64,000 nt of DNA from a bacterium (GCA_030430075.1 JAUIGN010000021.1:1-64000); one strand, 5' to 3'; shown: positions 41,988 through 51,592, counted from the first letter of the stretch. Notes: generated by a model from the letters alone, not told the origin. Made by a program: numbers and translations.

Positions 41988-42553
41988 GCGCGTCCTCTCT
42001 CACCTGTCACGACCCCAGGCCGGCCCACGCCGCCAGTTCGACGCGGATGTGCCGGCAATCGGGAAGATCCGAATTGTCACGGTTCCTCTCATCGTATCGG
42101 CGGTAGATCCCCGGCGACTGTTCCCCGGCCGCCCATCCGCTCGACGGTCGTCCCGACCATTCCCAGTCGTAACGATTACGTCGACATTGCGGGCAGGTGT
42201 GGCCAGGTCCCCTCGCTTGCCGGGCTCGCCGCGGACCCCGGCCGGCACCAGATTCCGCCCGCGGGCACGGCTGAAGTGGGGACGATTTCTTCCCCCGTTT
42301 CCCGGCTTCTAACCCTGGAACCGTGCACTACGCCAGCGGGCCCGTTTCCGCAGAATCTTCGCGTAGCGAACGTCGACCTTGCCCCGCTCCCGGCCACGGC
42401 AGCGATCCGCTGCCGGCCGGAAAAATTGGCCGCACACTAGCTGGCCGGTTACTTGAATTCGTTGTGGCCTTCGGAGTACGATGCGGAAGCGGAGTCTCGC
42501 GCGTTGCCAGGCCCGCGCGAATCTGGAGTTCATGCGACGAAGGTGGCATTTCG
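41988..42553. other. Divergent gap, efflux operon / response regulator
   Basis: About 565 bp, divergent, presumably carrying the efflux operon promoter on the minus strand and the regulator promoter on the plus strand. I cannot assign promoter elements or a metal-responsive operator. GAAGGTGG at about 42538-42545 is the ribosome binding site of the regulator gene. No gene is supported. Confidence 0.45.
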
Positions 42554-42979
42554 ATGGCAAACAAGGCGACAGACGACCGGGACGACACGGCAAACGCCGG
42601 CGACGCCAAGAAGAGCGGCAAGAAACGCGTGTTGTTGGTTGACGACGACCCGGAGATCATTGATGCCCTCCGCTATGCGCTCGATTCGAAGGGGATCGAA
42701 ACCTTGATTGCCCGCGACGGCAACCAAGGCCTGGCGATGGCCGAACGCGAGGACCCGGACCTGGTGATCCTCGACATGATGATGCCCAAACGGAGCGGTT
42801 TTCTGGTGCTCGAGAAGCTCCGCCGCTCACATCCGGTCCCAGTCCGCGTGATCATGATTACGGCCAACGAGGGAAGCCGCCACAAAGCCTACGCTGAGAT
42901 GCTCGGCGTGGATGACTACATTCGCAAGCCGTTCGGCATGGACCGTCTGCTGGACAGTGTCGAACGGCTGCTGGCTTGA
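42554..42979 (+). CDS. Stand-alone CheY-like response regulator
   Basis: A 141-residue single-domain receiver protein. A Lys/Asp-rich leader of about 22 residues precedes the receiver core: acidic pocket in VLLVDDDPEI, phospho-acceptor D74 in LVILDMMMPKRSG, Thr in MITAN, and Lys in IRKPF. No output domain is present, so it acts by protein contact or as a phosphorelay step. GAAGGTGG supports ATG 42554. No kinase is adjacent. The divergent efflux operon is close, but a regulatory link is only positional since the protein lacks a DNA-binding domain. Confidence 0.92.
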   Translation: MANKATDDRDDTANAGDAKKSGKKRVLLVDDDPEIIDALRYALDSKGIETLIARDGNQGLAMAEREDPDLVILDMMMPKRSGFLVLEKLRRSHPVPVRVIMITANEGSRHKAYAEMLGVDDYIRKPFGMDRLLDSVERLLA

Positions 42980-43258
42980 CCCAGCAGTTGCCGGTTTCGC
43001 GTTGAATTCACGGTGCGTGACGCCGAGCAAACGCTGCGCGAATCATGGTGGCTCCGGGCGTCGTCCGAACTGATGACGCCTGGGGAACGACGCCTGGGGA
43101 ACACCGTCAAGCGGTTCGTTCCGGACCTCCTGCCGGAAGCGACACCTGACAGCCATCCCTGCGGACCTGCATCGCGCCGGATGCGGTTGGCAGGCTCGGC
43201 CGGCCAACGCCCGGCGACGTACGAACGCGGCGTCGAGGCGGTTGTTTGTGGGTCGCCG

Positions 43259-44209
43259 CTAACCGCCCGAAACGTGCCTTTCGAGGTCGGGGGTGCGTCC
43301 GTGGATTCCAATCCGCCAGGCGTCCCACAAGAACCAGCAGTACGACTTGTAGACGGATGCGCCCGCTTTTTCGTATTCCGGCAACAGCAGGCGGTGGACC
43401 GCCGGCAAGTTGTACCACGGCACGCTCGGGAACAAGTGGTGCTCGAGATGGTAGTTCAGGTTGATATTGAGGAACGAGTAAAATCGGCTACTCGTCACAG
43501 TCCTTGTCTGTCGCAGTGGATGGTCCGTCGACGTCAATTGGTGTTCAGCCCAGCCGCGCATGTTGACCAGCAAGATGGCCACAACCAACGGAATGAACCA
43601 GCAATGGAGGAGCACGTAAAAGAAATCCCAGTAGTATGCGGCGGCGAACAGGCCGCCCAGGATTGCGAACATCAGCAGGCGTTCGGTCAGGACCGCCATC
43701 TTCTCGGCCTTGCTGGCCCGGTGGACCAAGACCCAGGGAATACGGGCCCCGAAGATAATTGTGCCGAACAGAATCCAGGAATAGAAATAGACCGCCTGCA
43801 TCCATCTGCGCTCTGACATGTGCAGGAGTTCGTCAGGATCGTCTTCCGACCGCGTGTACTTGTGGTGGAGCAGGTGATCGGTCCCGAAGGCCGTCACGGC
43901 CAGGAAAGTGGGCAATCCGGCGAAAAAACCGACCCACCGGTTCCAGCGTTTGCTGCGAAAAAGATTGCCGTGGATTCCTTCGTGCATGAAATTGCCGATC
44001 CCGTGGATGAGCATGCCAATCAAAACGTAGCCCACCACCTGCAGGCTCCAATGCGGCGCCCGCATCACGAGATATCCCAGCACGGCCCACAGCAGGACGA
44101 ATCCGGGCAAGACCAGATTCCAAACGGGCCGATGCTGCCGAAGCGTGTGAAGCTCGGCCTTGGTTTCGGCGTCGAGCGATTGGTACCACTGTGAGTGCGA
44201 GGTCGTCAT
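43259..44209 (-). CDS. Membrane fatty acid desaturase family protein
   Basis: A 316-residue integral membrane di-iron enzyme of the fatty acid desaturase/hydroxylase family. Hydrophobic segments lie at about 32-50, 56-75, 95-110, 138-160 and 178-215. His boxes are H76-E-G-I-H80, H112-L-L-H115-H116 and H254-L-E-H257-H258, with a further His at 223, the full ligand set expected. It would introduce a double bond or hydroxyl into acyl chains or a lipid-like substrate; the specificity (fatty acid, carotenoid or other) is not visible. It stands alone, in reverse orientation to the upstream regulator. Confidence 0.92.
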   Translation of the reverse strand: MTTSHSQWYQSLDAETKAELHTLRQHRPVWNLVLPGFVLLWAVLGYLVMRAPHWSLQVVGYVLIGMLIHGIGNFMHEGIHGNLFRSKRWNRWVGFFAGLPTFLAVTAFGTDHLLHHKYTRSEDDPDELLHMSERRWMQAVYFYSWILFGTIIFGARIPWVLVHRASKAEKMAVLTERLLMFAILGGLFAAAYYWDFFYVLLHCWFIPLVVAILLVNMRGWAEHQLTSTDHPLRQTRTVTSSRFYSFLNINLNYHLEHHLFPSVPWYNLPAVHRLLLPEYEKAGASVYKSYCWFLWDAWRIGIHGRTPDLERHVSGG

Positions 44210-44761
44210 AGGCAGTCATGCGGCGAGCCGTCGCTCGATCGAGGAAACCGCGCAGCCCTCTTCGTGAGGCGAACGCCGATTGTATTGAGTCAAGTCTTGG
44301 CGACGAACGAGAACGGACTGACCCGCCGCCAGGGTTAGCTCGCCATGAATCCAGAGTTCTGTCTCGCGTGGCCATCAGACCCGCCACACGCTGTACCGGC
44401 GAATTGGTTGTATGCCACAAATGGGCGCGAAGATAGGGTTGGACCGCATTGGAAGTGGCGAAAACCGAACATTGGCCAAATTTGTTTCCCAGCCAACCGA
44501 TCGACCACCCGCAAAGTCGGTGCAGACTACCAAGGGATTCCAGACGACGAACGGGCCCAGACGGCCGACCGATTGAGGCTGTCGTGTCGCCGGCAGGCGG
44601 TTGCGCCGGCCCAGTCACGAACTCGCCATCACGTCAGCGGTACGATCGTTTGCGCACCGATTGCCGGAACCGGTAGGCGGAACCGAAACAGCGAAACCGG
44701 ATCGGCGCCGGCGATTCGATGGGCCCCCCGGTCGCCCGGCAGGATCGAGAGCTGCACGGCG
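44210..44761. other. Gap between desaturase and NPCBM/protease-like gene
   Basis: About 550 bp without a supported gene. It follows the minus-strand NPCBM gene and precedes the minus-strand desaturase, so it holds the desaturase promoter. No repeat or terminator with a T-run was recognised. Confidence 0.45.
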
Positions 44762-47700
44762 TCAGGGCAGTCGCGGGGCGAGTGGGATCGTGGCCTGAGC
44801 AGTGCTCGTCCCGCGCCGGTAGTCAATGGTGACCGCCTGGCCCGGATCCCGCGTGGCCAGGCGGGCATAGATCTGTGCCAAGCGGCTGACTGGCTGGCCG
44901 TCGACTTGCAGGATCAGGTCGTTCGGCTGCAAGCCGGCCTGGGCCGCCGGCTGGTCGGCGAAGACTTTGCTGACGGCACAGCCGGCAGGTTGGTTGATGA
45001 TCTCAACGCCCAGCATGGGACCGGTGCCGTGCCGCCAACTGCCCCAGACTTCGGCCTTCTTGAGCCGGTTGAGCACGCTCGGCCAATCCTGAAAATGGGC
45101 GTACTGGACACCGCCGAAGGGGCTGTACCGCGAGTGAACCCCCATCAGCCGGCCGTCCGCGCCCAGCAGCGGTCCGCCGGTCGTGGCCCCATCGATGGAG
45201 AAATCGGTCCAGACCTCGCCACCCAGCACGCGCCGGATTCCGACCAGGTGCGCCGCCGGCGGGGCGCCCGCCTGGGCTGACCGCTGGTGCGCGACCCCCA
45301 GGTAGATCGGTTCGCTGGGGAACTGATCGGTGGCGTGCACGTCGACGAAGGGAAACGGCGGCTTATCGCTGATCTTCAGGAGGCCCAGGTCGTGGTCACG
45401 ATCGACGCCCAGCGTCTTGGCCTTGACCTGGCGGCCATCGGCCAATCGCACCTGCACTTCCTGCTGTGGCCGCCAGACGTGGTGGCCGGCCGTCACGATC
45501 TCTCCGTCCGCACTGATGATCGTCCCGCTCGCCCGGCGGCCGTCGGCGAATTCAAGGAACACCACGGCCGGTAAACCCCGCTCACGCACGGGCTCGGCCA
45601 GTGCGCGCCGCGCTTGCCGCAGCGACTCGTCCGGCGGTGTCGCCGGAGCGGCCAGTTGGAAGTCGTTTTGCGAACGTGCCAGGTAGACGTGATCGATGGC
45701 CAGCGGCGTGCCGTCGGGATTCTCGAGGGTCAACCCTTGCAGTTCGAAGTCGCGAAAATCGCCGAACAGGTCGCGCGTGATCGGAATCCACTGGTCGGGC
45801 AGTTCCTTGGTCCAGACCCGAGTACCCGGCAGCGGCGTCTGCTCCGGCGCGACTTCCGGTCCCCCGCGATACCGGCGAACGTCTGCCGAGTCGGCGGCTT
45901 GGAGATCGATCGCCAGTCGGCCGCCCGCCTTGCGGAAGGCAAAGCGGAGAAATCGGAACTCGCCTGGCTGCGGCCGCTCGCGGATGCTGACGGCGTGAGG
46001 CAAGCGCAGCGTGGCGGCACCATCGGCCGGGACGCGCAACAACCGTGTCCCGGAATGCGGCGGAACGTCGTTCGGCTGCATCGCGGTCCGGACCATCGCT
46101 TCAACCGGCGTGGCCGCCTCGCCCTGGCCGGCCAGGAACTCTCCCTCGTCTTCGAACAGTTCGTACAAAGCCGGGTGCTGATGGCTGATCCGGATCGCAT
46201 GCCACTGGATGGGAATCTTTTCGGAACCAGGAAGCTGGCAAACCTGAATCTCCACAGGTTGGTCGGGCGACTGGAAGTCCACCAACGGTACGACGATGGG
46301 CTGCATCATCAGGTGGCTGCGATCCCACAACGGAAACTCCTCCTCAGCGACGATCTCGCCGCCAATCCGAATCTGCAGGCGGGGCACGTCGTCGCCGTTC
46401 TGACTGCGAGTCGCATTGACGACCAGCCACCGATCCCGCGGGGTCAGCGTCCGGCGTTGGGAGAGCACGATCGGTTGCTCGACGGCCACCAAGGTTGTCG
46501 CGAAGCGCCCCGCCGTATCGTCCCATTCCTGAAACCGCGGGCCGCATCGCAGGTGGGCCGGCGTGATGCCGAGCGGCTGCCAGCCGCTCCAGGCCGCGAT
46601 TCCGGCGATCCGCCGAGATTCCAAGGCGGTCGCCAGCCGGGCCGGCTCCAATTGCAGCAGCGGATCGGCCCAGTTGGTGATGTCGCGGATGTCCAGCGGG
46701 TCAGCCCCCGGGGGACGGCCTTCGTGCGCCAGGTCGACCTGGAGCACCAGTTCATGTTGCTGGCCGGCCGCAAGATTGCGGATCGGCAACCAGCCGGTCT
46801 CCGTGGTCGGGCTGGCGCCGGTCAGAAACCCGGTTTCGTGGAGCACTTTCTCCCCAGGCGATTGCAATATGCGGGCTCGGATACAGCCGCCACTGCCCGC
46901 CAGGCTTGCAAGCCCGATTTCTGTGCGCAGCGCGTTGACGAGCGGATCGAGGGGAAAACGCAACTCGCTGATCGCATGCACGCCATAACCCCAGCCAAAG
47001 TCGCCCTCGCGACCACGCAACGGCCCGCCGCGGGCGTTGGCGTTTTGCCGAGCCGGCCAGGTGGAGGTACCGAACGCGGAGACCTGGGTTGCGGCGAGCG
47101 GAAACAAACGGGAGAGGGGCACTTCATGGACGGCGAAGAACCGGCGAGTGCGGATCTCACCGTGCGGAACCCAGATCACGTCGAGGCTCCAGGCGGGTTG
47201 GATGCCGTGCAGCCAGCGATCAACCAGTTTGGGGTCCGAGGTGGTCCGCGGCACCAATCGGGCCAACGACGCGGTCGCCACCAGCCCACCCACAGTCTCC
47301 AGTTGAATCAGCCGCGGCGCGGTCGGCGTGGCAGGCGGGTTGACCGGGTCCGTGGCGGCCAGCAGGGCGAGTTCGTCGAGGTACAGTTGCCAGGGATCGG
47401 ACGGTGGAAAATGCAGCTCGGCAATTTCCACGTAGGCCACCTTGCGTGTGCCTTCGGCCAGCAAGAGCGTCACGTAATCGGTTGAAAACCGGGCGACGCG
47501 ATACGAAAGTTGCCCGCCGTTACGGAGGAACACGGTGCGCGGCCGATAGTCGCTGGCCGAGCGACGTTGCCAGACGATGCGACGAACCCAACGCGCGGCG
47601 ACCCGATACGGCCGGTCATCCTCGGCAGCGGATGAGACTCCGTCCCGGGAAGGTTCGATTTGAAAATGGGCCGGCCACTGTTCGTGAAATGAGGGCTTGG

Positions 47701-48034
47701 CCGGTTCGTAGCGAACGGTCCGCCCGGGGATCCGGTCGCCGGCAAACGTCTCCACAAACTGAGGCACCGATTGGGGCGCGGGTAGGCGCTGGTTGATCAT
47801 CCAGCGGATCGGATTGCCGGCATCAAACAGGGCGCGCCCCTGCAACTTCGGACTGCCTTCCGGCCGGTACCAATCGGTCAGATCATCACCGGCGAAACGT
47901 TCACCGTTGGCGAACCGGACGGAATACTGAGCCGGCGGCGCGGCCTCGGCCTGAGGCGAAAGCGGCAATGAGGTGCCGCTCAGCAACGTCAGCAGCAGCG
48001 AGATCGTCCGAAGGAGTTGGTGCGAGCGTGCCAT
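44762..48034 (-). CDS. NPCBM + trypsin-like + PDZ protein with altered catalytic Ser
   Basis: A 1090-residue exported protein. The signal peptide covers residues 1-30. The N-terminal half is a beta-rich region with an NPCBM-like carbohydrate-binding domain (GWGYGVHAISELRFPLDPLV at about 350-370). The C-terminal 260 residues are an HtrA-type serine protease domain (H851/H852 in VTAGHHVW, D882 in DHDLGLLKI) and a PDZ domain at about 1010-1080. At the nucleophile position the sequence is DGATTGGPL, with T952 where Ser is expected. It is therefore either an unusual Thr-nucleophile enzyme or a binding pseudoprotease. ATG 48034 is chosen because it starts the signal peptide. Possibly a surface-linked quality-control or glycan-targeted protein. 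Confidence 0.82.
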   Translation of the reverse strand: MARSHQLLRTISLLLTLLSGTSLPLSPQAEAAPPAQYSVRFANGERFAGDDLTDWYRPEGSPKLQGRALFDAGNPIRWMINQRLPAPQSVPQFVETFAGDRIPGRTVRYEPAKPSFHEQWPAHFQIEPSRDGVSSAAEDDRPYRVAARWVRRIVWQRRSASDYRPRTVFLRNGGQLSYRVARFSTDYVTLLLAEGTRKVAYVEIAELHFPPSDPWQLYLDELALLAATDPVNPPATPTAPRLIQLETVGGLVATASLARLVPRTTSDPKLVDRWLHGIQPAWSLDVIWVPHGEIRTRRFFAVHEVPLSRLFPLAATQVSAFGTSTWPARQNANARGGPLRGREGDFGWGYGVHAISELRFPLDPLVNALRTEIGLASLAGSGGCIRARILQSPGEKVLHETGFLTGASPTTETGWLPIRNLAAGQQHELVLQVDLAHEGRPPGADPLDIRDITNWADPLLQLEPARLATALESRRIAGIAAWSGWQPLGITPAHLRCGPRFQEWDDTAGRFATTLVAVEQPIVLSQRRTLTPRDRWLVVNATRSQNGDDVPRLQIRIGGEIVAEEEFPLWDRSHLMMQPIVVPLVDFQSPDQPVEIQVCQLPGSEKIPIQWHAIRISHQHPALYELFEDEGEFLAGQGEAATPVEAMVRTAMQPNDVPPHSGTRLLRVPADGAATLRLPHAVSIRERPQPGEFRFLRFAFRKAGGRLAIDLQAADSADVRRYRGGPEVAPEQTPLPGTRVWTKELPDQWIPITRDLFGDFRDFELQGLTLENPDGTPLAIDHVYLARSQNDFQLAAPATPPDESLRQARRALAEPVRERGLPAVVFLEFADGRRASGTIISADGEIVTAGHHVWRPQQEVQVRLADGRQVKAKTLGVDRDHDLGLLKISDKPPFPFVDVHATDQFPSEPIYLGVAHQRSAQAGAPPAAHLVGIRRVLGGEVWTDFSIDGATTGGPLLGADGRLMGVHSRYSPFGGVQYAHFQDWPSVLNRLKKAEVWGSWRHGTGPMLGVEIINQPAGCAVSKVFADQPAAQAGLQPNDLILQVDGQPVSRLAQIYARLATRDPGQAVTIDYRRGTSTAQATIPLAPRLP

Positions 48035-48329
48035 GAGGATCAAACCGTAGGTTCGGGTGGCCACGCGAGACCGGGCGGTGGCCGGGGGGACCGGCCGATT
48101 GTACCAGAAGCCTTTGCCCGATTGTTGTCCGCAGGCCCACATGCGGGCCGACCGGTCGCTGGCCGCGCTGCGCGGTGGGCGGACGGGCAAGGAGCCTGGC
48201 CTGTTGCGGACAGGCCGGGCGCAAGGTTGCATGGGAACTCAATTCGCGGATAATGCGCTGTCGCTGCACGGCGCCGTTGCGCCGGCACCTCGCCCCCCGT
48301 CGTTGTCATCCGAACAAGGAATGGACTCC

Positions 48330-49232
48330 ATGCCGCTGCTCGTTGTCGGTTCTGTCGCGCTCGATTCTGTCGAAACACCCACCGCCAAACGGGACGACAT
48401 CCTGGGCGGATCGGCGGTCTTCTTCTCGTATGCGGCCAGCTACTTCACGCCGGTCAAGCTGGTCAGCGTGGTCGGTGACGACTGGCCGCATGAACATACC
48501 GAACTGCTTAAGGAACGCAACATCGACACGTCCGGGTTGGAAGTTCGCCCGGGAGCGGAGACATTCCGCTGGCGGGGTAAGTACCAGCCGAATATGAACG
48601 ACCGCGACACGCTCGAGGTTCACCTCAACGTGTTCGGCGAATTCGATCCCGTGTTGCCCGAGGAGTTCCGCCGCAGCAAGTTCATCTTTCTGGCCAATGG
48701 GTCGCCCGTGGTCCAGGCCAAGGTTCTGGACCAGGTGACCGACGCCCAGTTCACCGTGGCCGACACGATGGATCTGTGGATTCGCGAACAGACGGATGAA
48801 TTGCTGGCCCTGCTGAAACGGATTGACGGACTGGTCTTGAACGACTCGGAAGCGAAGCTGTTGACCGGCGAAGAAAACCTGGTGCTCGCCGGTCACCAGG
48901 TGCGGGAAATGGGACCTCGATTCGTGGTTATCAAGAAGGGCGAACATGGTGCGATGTTCTTCTCGCAACATGAAACGTACGTTCTCCCCGCCTACCCGAC
49001 CGAAGACGTGATCGATCCGACCGGTGCCGGAGACAGCTTCGCCGGAGGCATGATGGGATTCCTGGCTGAGCAGGACAACTTCGAACCGGTTACGCTCAAA
49101 CGGGCGATGGCCTATGGGATCTTGGTGGCCAGCTTCAATGTCGAGGATTTCAGCCTGGGACGCATGCAGAAGATTGATCGCGATGAAATCGAACGACGGA
49201 TGGAACAATACCAGAAGATGCTGCTGTTCTGA
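48330..49232 (+). CDS. PfkB-family sugar/nucleoside kinase
   Basis: A 300-residue cytosolic ribokinase-like kinase that phosphorylates a sugar or nucleoside with ATP. The N-terminus LLVVGSVALDSVETP and GGSAVFFSYAASYF are the substrate-side elements. The C-terminal signature DPTGAGDSFAGG carries catalytic D235. The lengths agree with adenosine/ribokinase relatives; the exact substrate is unclear. The start is ATG 48330, because AAGGA is nine bases upstream, while ATG 48321 lies too close to it. The divergent NPCBM gene is about 295 bp away; the gap shows no further gene. Confidence 0.92.
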   Translation: MPLLVVGSVALDSVETPTAKRDDILGGSAVFFSYAASYFTPVKLVSVVGDDWPHEHTELLKERNIDTSGLEVRPGAETFRWRGKYQPNMNDRDTLEVHLNVFGEFDPVLPEEFRRSKFIFLANGSPVVQAKVLDQVTDAQFTVADTMDLWIREQTDELLALLKRIDGLVLNDSEAKLLTGEENLVLAGHQVREMGPRFVVIKKGEHGAMFFSQHETYVLPAYPTEDVIDPTGAGDSFAGGMMGFLAEQDNFEPVTLKRAMAYGILVASFNVEDFSLGRMQKIDRDEIERRMEQYQKMLLF

Positions 49233-49474
49233 GCCGCGATGAAGGGCGGGCCATGAAACGTTGCCGGCACGTCGTTTGAGCCGGTAGGCAGACGTTGTTG
49301 TTGAACCTTCCCATGAGCGCTGGGAACGAGCAAGAGAATCGAATCACCTTTCGCTTGGCAATCGGTCGGGTCGCATTGCTGGTTTCGTGAAGCGGAAGGG
49401 GACGGCTGTGATCGTCCATGCGGGGGCACCGCTTCGCGACCGTCCCCGCCTCCCGTCACCGGAGCCTCCGCCGC

Positions 49475-50047
49475 ATGTCGCTACTTCGCACTTTCATCGC
49501 CATTGAAGCTTCGCCCGAGGTTCGCCACGGTTGCCAGATGCTGATGCGCAAGCTGAAGTCGCAACCGGTTTCGGCAACCTGGACGCGGCCGGAGAACCTG
49601 CACCACACGCTGAAATTCCTGGGTGACACGCATGACCGGCAACTTGGCGATATTTGTCGTGCCATGGCGGACGCTGCCCAGCAATTCACGCCCTTCACGC
49701 TCGAGACAGCAGGGGTCGGAGCGTTCCCCCGTCTGGCGGCGCCGCGTGTCGTCTGGGTTGGTGCCGGAGCCGGTCGCGAAACGATGATCGCCCTTCACGC
49801 AGCGATTGACGAGGCCGTCTATCAGCTGGGCTTCGCGCTCGAGCCGCGCCGCTTTCAGCCCCACCTGACGCTCGGCCGCGTTCGCAAAGGGAGCCACTGG
49901 CCGTCGGAGTTGATTGCCGAGCTGGAAGCGAACCGCGATTTTGTCGCCGGGGCGACGCTGGTGGACGAGGTGATCTTGTTCAGTAGCGTGCTCGAAAAGG
50001 AAGGGCCGCATTACGAATTGCTTGGGCGTGCACCCCTGGGCGGCTGA
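49475..50047 (+). CDS. thpR: RNA 2',3'-cyclic phosphodiesterase (2H family)
   Basis: A 190-residue member of the LigT/ThpR family of 2H phosphoesterases, which open 2',3'-cyclic phosphates on RNA ends. The two HxTx motifs are H43-x-T45 in HHTLKFLG and H130-x-T132 in HLTLGRV. The N-terminal RTFIAIEASPEV is family-typical (RLFIALxxP). ATG 49475 gives the standard length. It is upstream of recA by 400 bp; the gap holds two tandem repeats and the recA promoter. Confidence 0.95.
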   Translation: MSLLRTFIAIEASPEVRHGCQMLMRKLKSQPVSATWTRPENLHHTLKFLGDTHDRQLGDICRAMADAAQQFTPFTLETAGVGAFPRLAAPRVVWVGAGAGRETMIALHAAIDEAVYQLGFALEPRRFQPHLTLGRVRKGSHWPSELIAELEANRDFVAGATLVDEVILFSSVLEKEGPHYELLGRAPLGG

Positions 50048-50059
50048 CTGAGCGGCGGC

Positions 50060-50119
50060 GGTTTGAGAGGCCGCGGCTTGGGCGGCGACGGCTTGGGCGG
50101 CGGCGGCTTGGGAGGCGGC
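50060..50119 (+). repeat. 15-bp tandem repeat after thpR
   Basis: Four units: GGTTTGAGAGGCCGC, GGCTTGGGCGGCGAC, GGCTTGGGCGGCGGC and GGCTTGGGAGGCGGC, starting 13 bp after the thpR stop. The period of 15 keeps frame, encoding a Gly-rich peptide in one frame, but I see no gene there. Confidence 0.85.
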
Positions 50120-50180
50120 TGGCCGGGTGTCTTGTCTTGGCGACATTCTTGTCCTGGCGATCTACCCCCACCGGCTCTCG

Positions 50181-50237
50181 CCCTGTTTTGCCAGACGTGC
50201 CCTGCTTTGCCAGACATGCCCTGGTTTCCCAGCTGCG
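50181..50237 (+). repeat. 19-bp tandem repeat, three copies
   Basis: CCCTGTTTTGCCAGACGTG, CCCTGCTTTGCCAGACATG and CCCTGGTTTCCCAGCTGCG lie head-to-tail. They sit about 100 bp before the recA promoter. Confidence 0.85.
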
Positions 50238-50336
50238 GCTTGCTTTTCCAGCCGCGTCTTCCATCTGCAGCCGGGAAACGGCGGTGATGCAGGTGCCGCT
50301 GTGCGGCCCGCCGGCTTCCGGCAAATTTTTTTGCGG

Positions 50337-50365
50337 TTGAAACCGACCGCCGTTGTGGATATAGT
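50337..50365 (+). promoter_or_regulatory. Sigma-70-like promoter of recA
   Basis: TTGAAA (50337-50342) and TATAGT (50360-50365) are separated by 17 bp, a near-consensus housekeeping promoter, the clearest in this window. Transcription would begin at about 50372, leaving a 5' leader of about 74 nt. No canonical LexA box (CTGT-N8-ACAG or GAAC-N4-GTTC) is evident around it. Confidence 0.7.
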
Positions 50366-50445
50366 ATTCATCTGTTCACTATTCCTCAGACCACGGCCGG
50401 TACCCTATGCTGGGCACCAAAAGGGCAGGCGCCAAAGGAGTTACC

Positions 50446-51585
50446 ATGGCAACCGCACAGAAACCGACCTCCCAAGCAACGGAAAACGGAATGGCGAAGA
50501 AAGCAAAATCCGGCCGCTCGACGAAGGCGTCCAAGGCACCCGCGGCAGCCACGGCCCTGATCAATCAAAACCAGAGCCTCAAAACGGCCCTCTCACAAAT
50601 TGAGAAACAGTTCGGCGAAGGCTCAATTATGCCGCTGGGCGCGGACGCGCGGGGGGCCATTCAAGGGATCCGCACCGGCTGCCTTTCGCTCGACATGGCC
50701 CTGGGGGGACAAGGGATTCCACGGGGCCGAATCATTGAAATTTTCGGTCCGGAGTCGAGCGGAAAAACGACGCTGGCCCTGCACTTGATTGCCGAGGCAC
50801 AAAAGGAGGGAGGGATCGCGGCGTTTATTGATGCCGAGCATGCCTTTGACCCGACGTGGGCGAAGAAAATCGGCGTCGAACTCGACACGCTCCTGGTCAG
50901 CCAGCCGAACAACGGCGAAGAGGCGATGCAGATCACCGAGATGCTGATCAAGTCGAATGCCGTCGATGTGATCGTGGTCGACTCGGTGGCCGCATTGGTG
51001 CCGAAGGCGGAGCTGGCTGGCGAGATTGGCGATTCCCACGTTGGCCTGCAGGCTCGCCTCATGAGCCAGTCGATGCGGAAGCTGACCGGTGCCATTGCCA
51101 AGACCAAGACGTCGGTCGTCTTCATCAACCAGATCCGGGAAAAGATTGGCGTGATGTTCGGCAGTCCGGAGACGACCCCGGGTGGCCGCGCCCTGAAATT
51201 TTATACCTCGTGCCGCATCGATGTCCGGAGGATCGGTCAGCTCAAGGACGGTGAAGACGTGGTAGGCCAGCGGGTGCGGACGAAAGTCGTGAAAAACAAG
51301 GTCGCCCCTCCGTTTCGCGTGGCCGAATTCGATATGATGCACAGCAACGGCATCAGTTACGAAGGTGACATTCTGGACCTGGCCGTCGAGCACAAAATTG
51401 TGAATCGGTCCGGCGCCTGGTTCAAATACAATGATGCTTATCTCGGCCAAGGCAAAGAGAAAGCCCGAGCCCACCTGGTCGAGAATCCTGAAATCACCGA
51501 GGAACTGAAGGCAAAAGTACTGGTGGCGGGAGGCTATGGGATTGACGCACCCGAAGACGGCGAGCCGGAGAAAGACAAGAGCTGA
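50446..51585 (+). CDS. recA: Recombinase RecA
   Basis: A 379-residue RecA. It catalyses ATP-dependent strand exchange and activates LexA cleavage. Walker A is GPESSGKT at about 101-108. The L2-region sequence FINQIREKIGVMFGSPETTPGG and the core elements AFIDAEHAFDP and VVDSVAALVPKAE are well conserved. The N-terminus has an extra 45 residues or so, rich in Lys/Ala/Ser (KKAKSGRSTKASKAPAAAT), before the usual start region, an uncommon extension. AAAGGAG five bases upstream fixes ATG 50446. The protease gene follows 7 bp after the stop. Confidence 0.99.
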   Translation: MATAQKPTSQATENGMAKKAKSGRSTKASKAPAAATALINQNQSLKTALSQIEKQFGEGSIMPLGADARGAIQGIRTGCLSLDMALGGQGIPRGRIIEIFGPESSGKTTLALHLIAEAQKEGGIAAFIDAEHAFDPTWAKKIGVELDTLLVSQPNNGEEAMQITEMLIKSNAVDVIVVDSVAALVPKAELAGEIGDSHVGLQARLMSQSMRKLTGAIAKTKTSVVFINQIREKIGVMFGSPETTPGGRALKFYTSCRIDVRRIGQLKDGEDVVGQRVRTKVVKNKVAPPFRVAEFDMMHSNGISYEGDILDLAVEHKIVNRSGAWFKYNDAYLGQGKEKARAHLVENPEITEELKAKVLVAGGYGIDAPEDGEPEKDKS

Positions 51586-51592
51586 TCGCCCC

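Noticed and set aside
42554..42979. Metal-responsive regulator of the efflux operon
   Set aside because: The divergent gene encodes only a receiver domain without DNA-binding or metal-binding parts, so position alone is not enough.
45614..47485. Plus-strand open frame of 623 codons antisense to the NPCBM/protease-like gene
   Set aside because: Shadow of a clear minus-strand gene with signal peptide and domains.
50063..50287. Gly-rich small gene after thpR
   Set aside because: The Gly-rich part is the 15-bp tandem repeat; no initiation signal.
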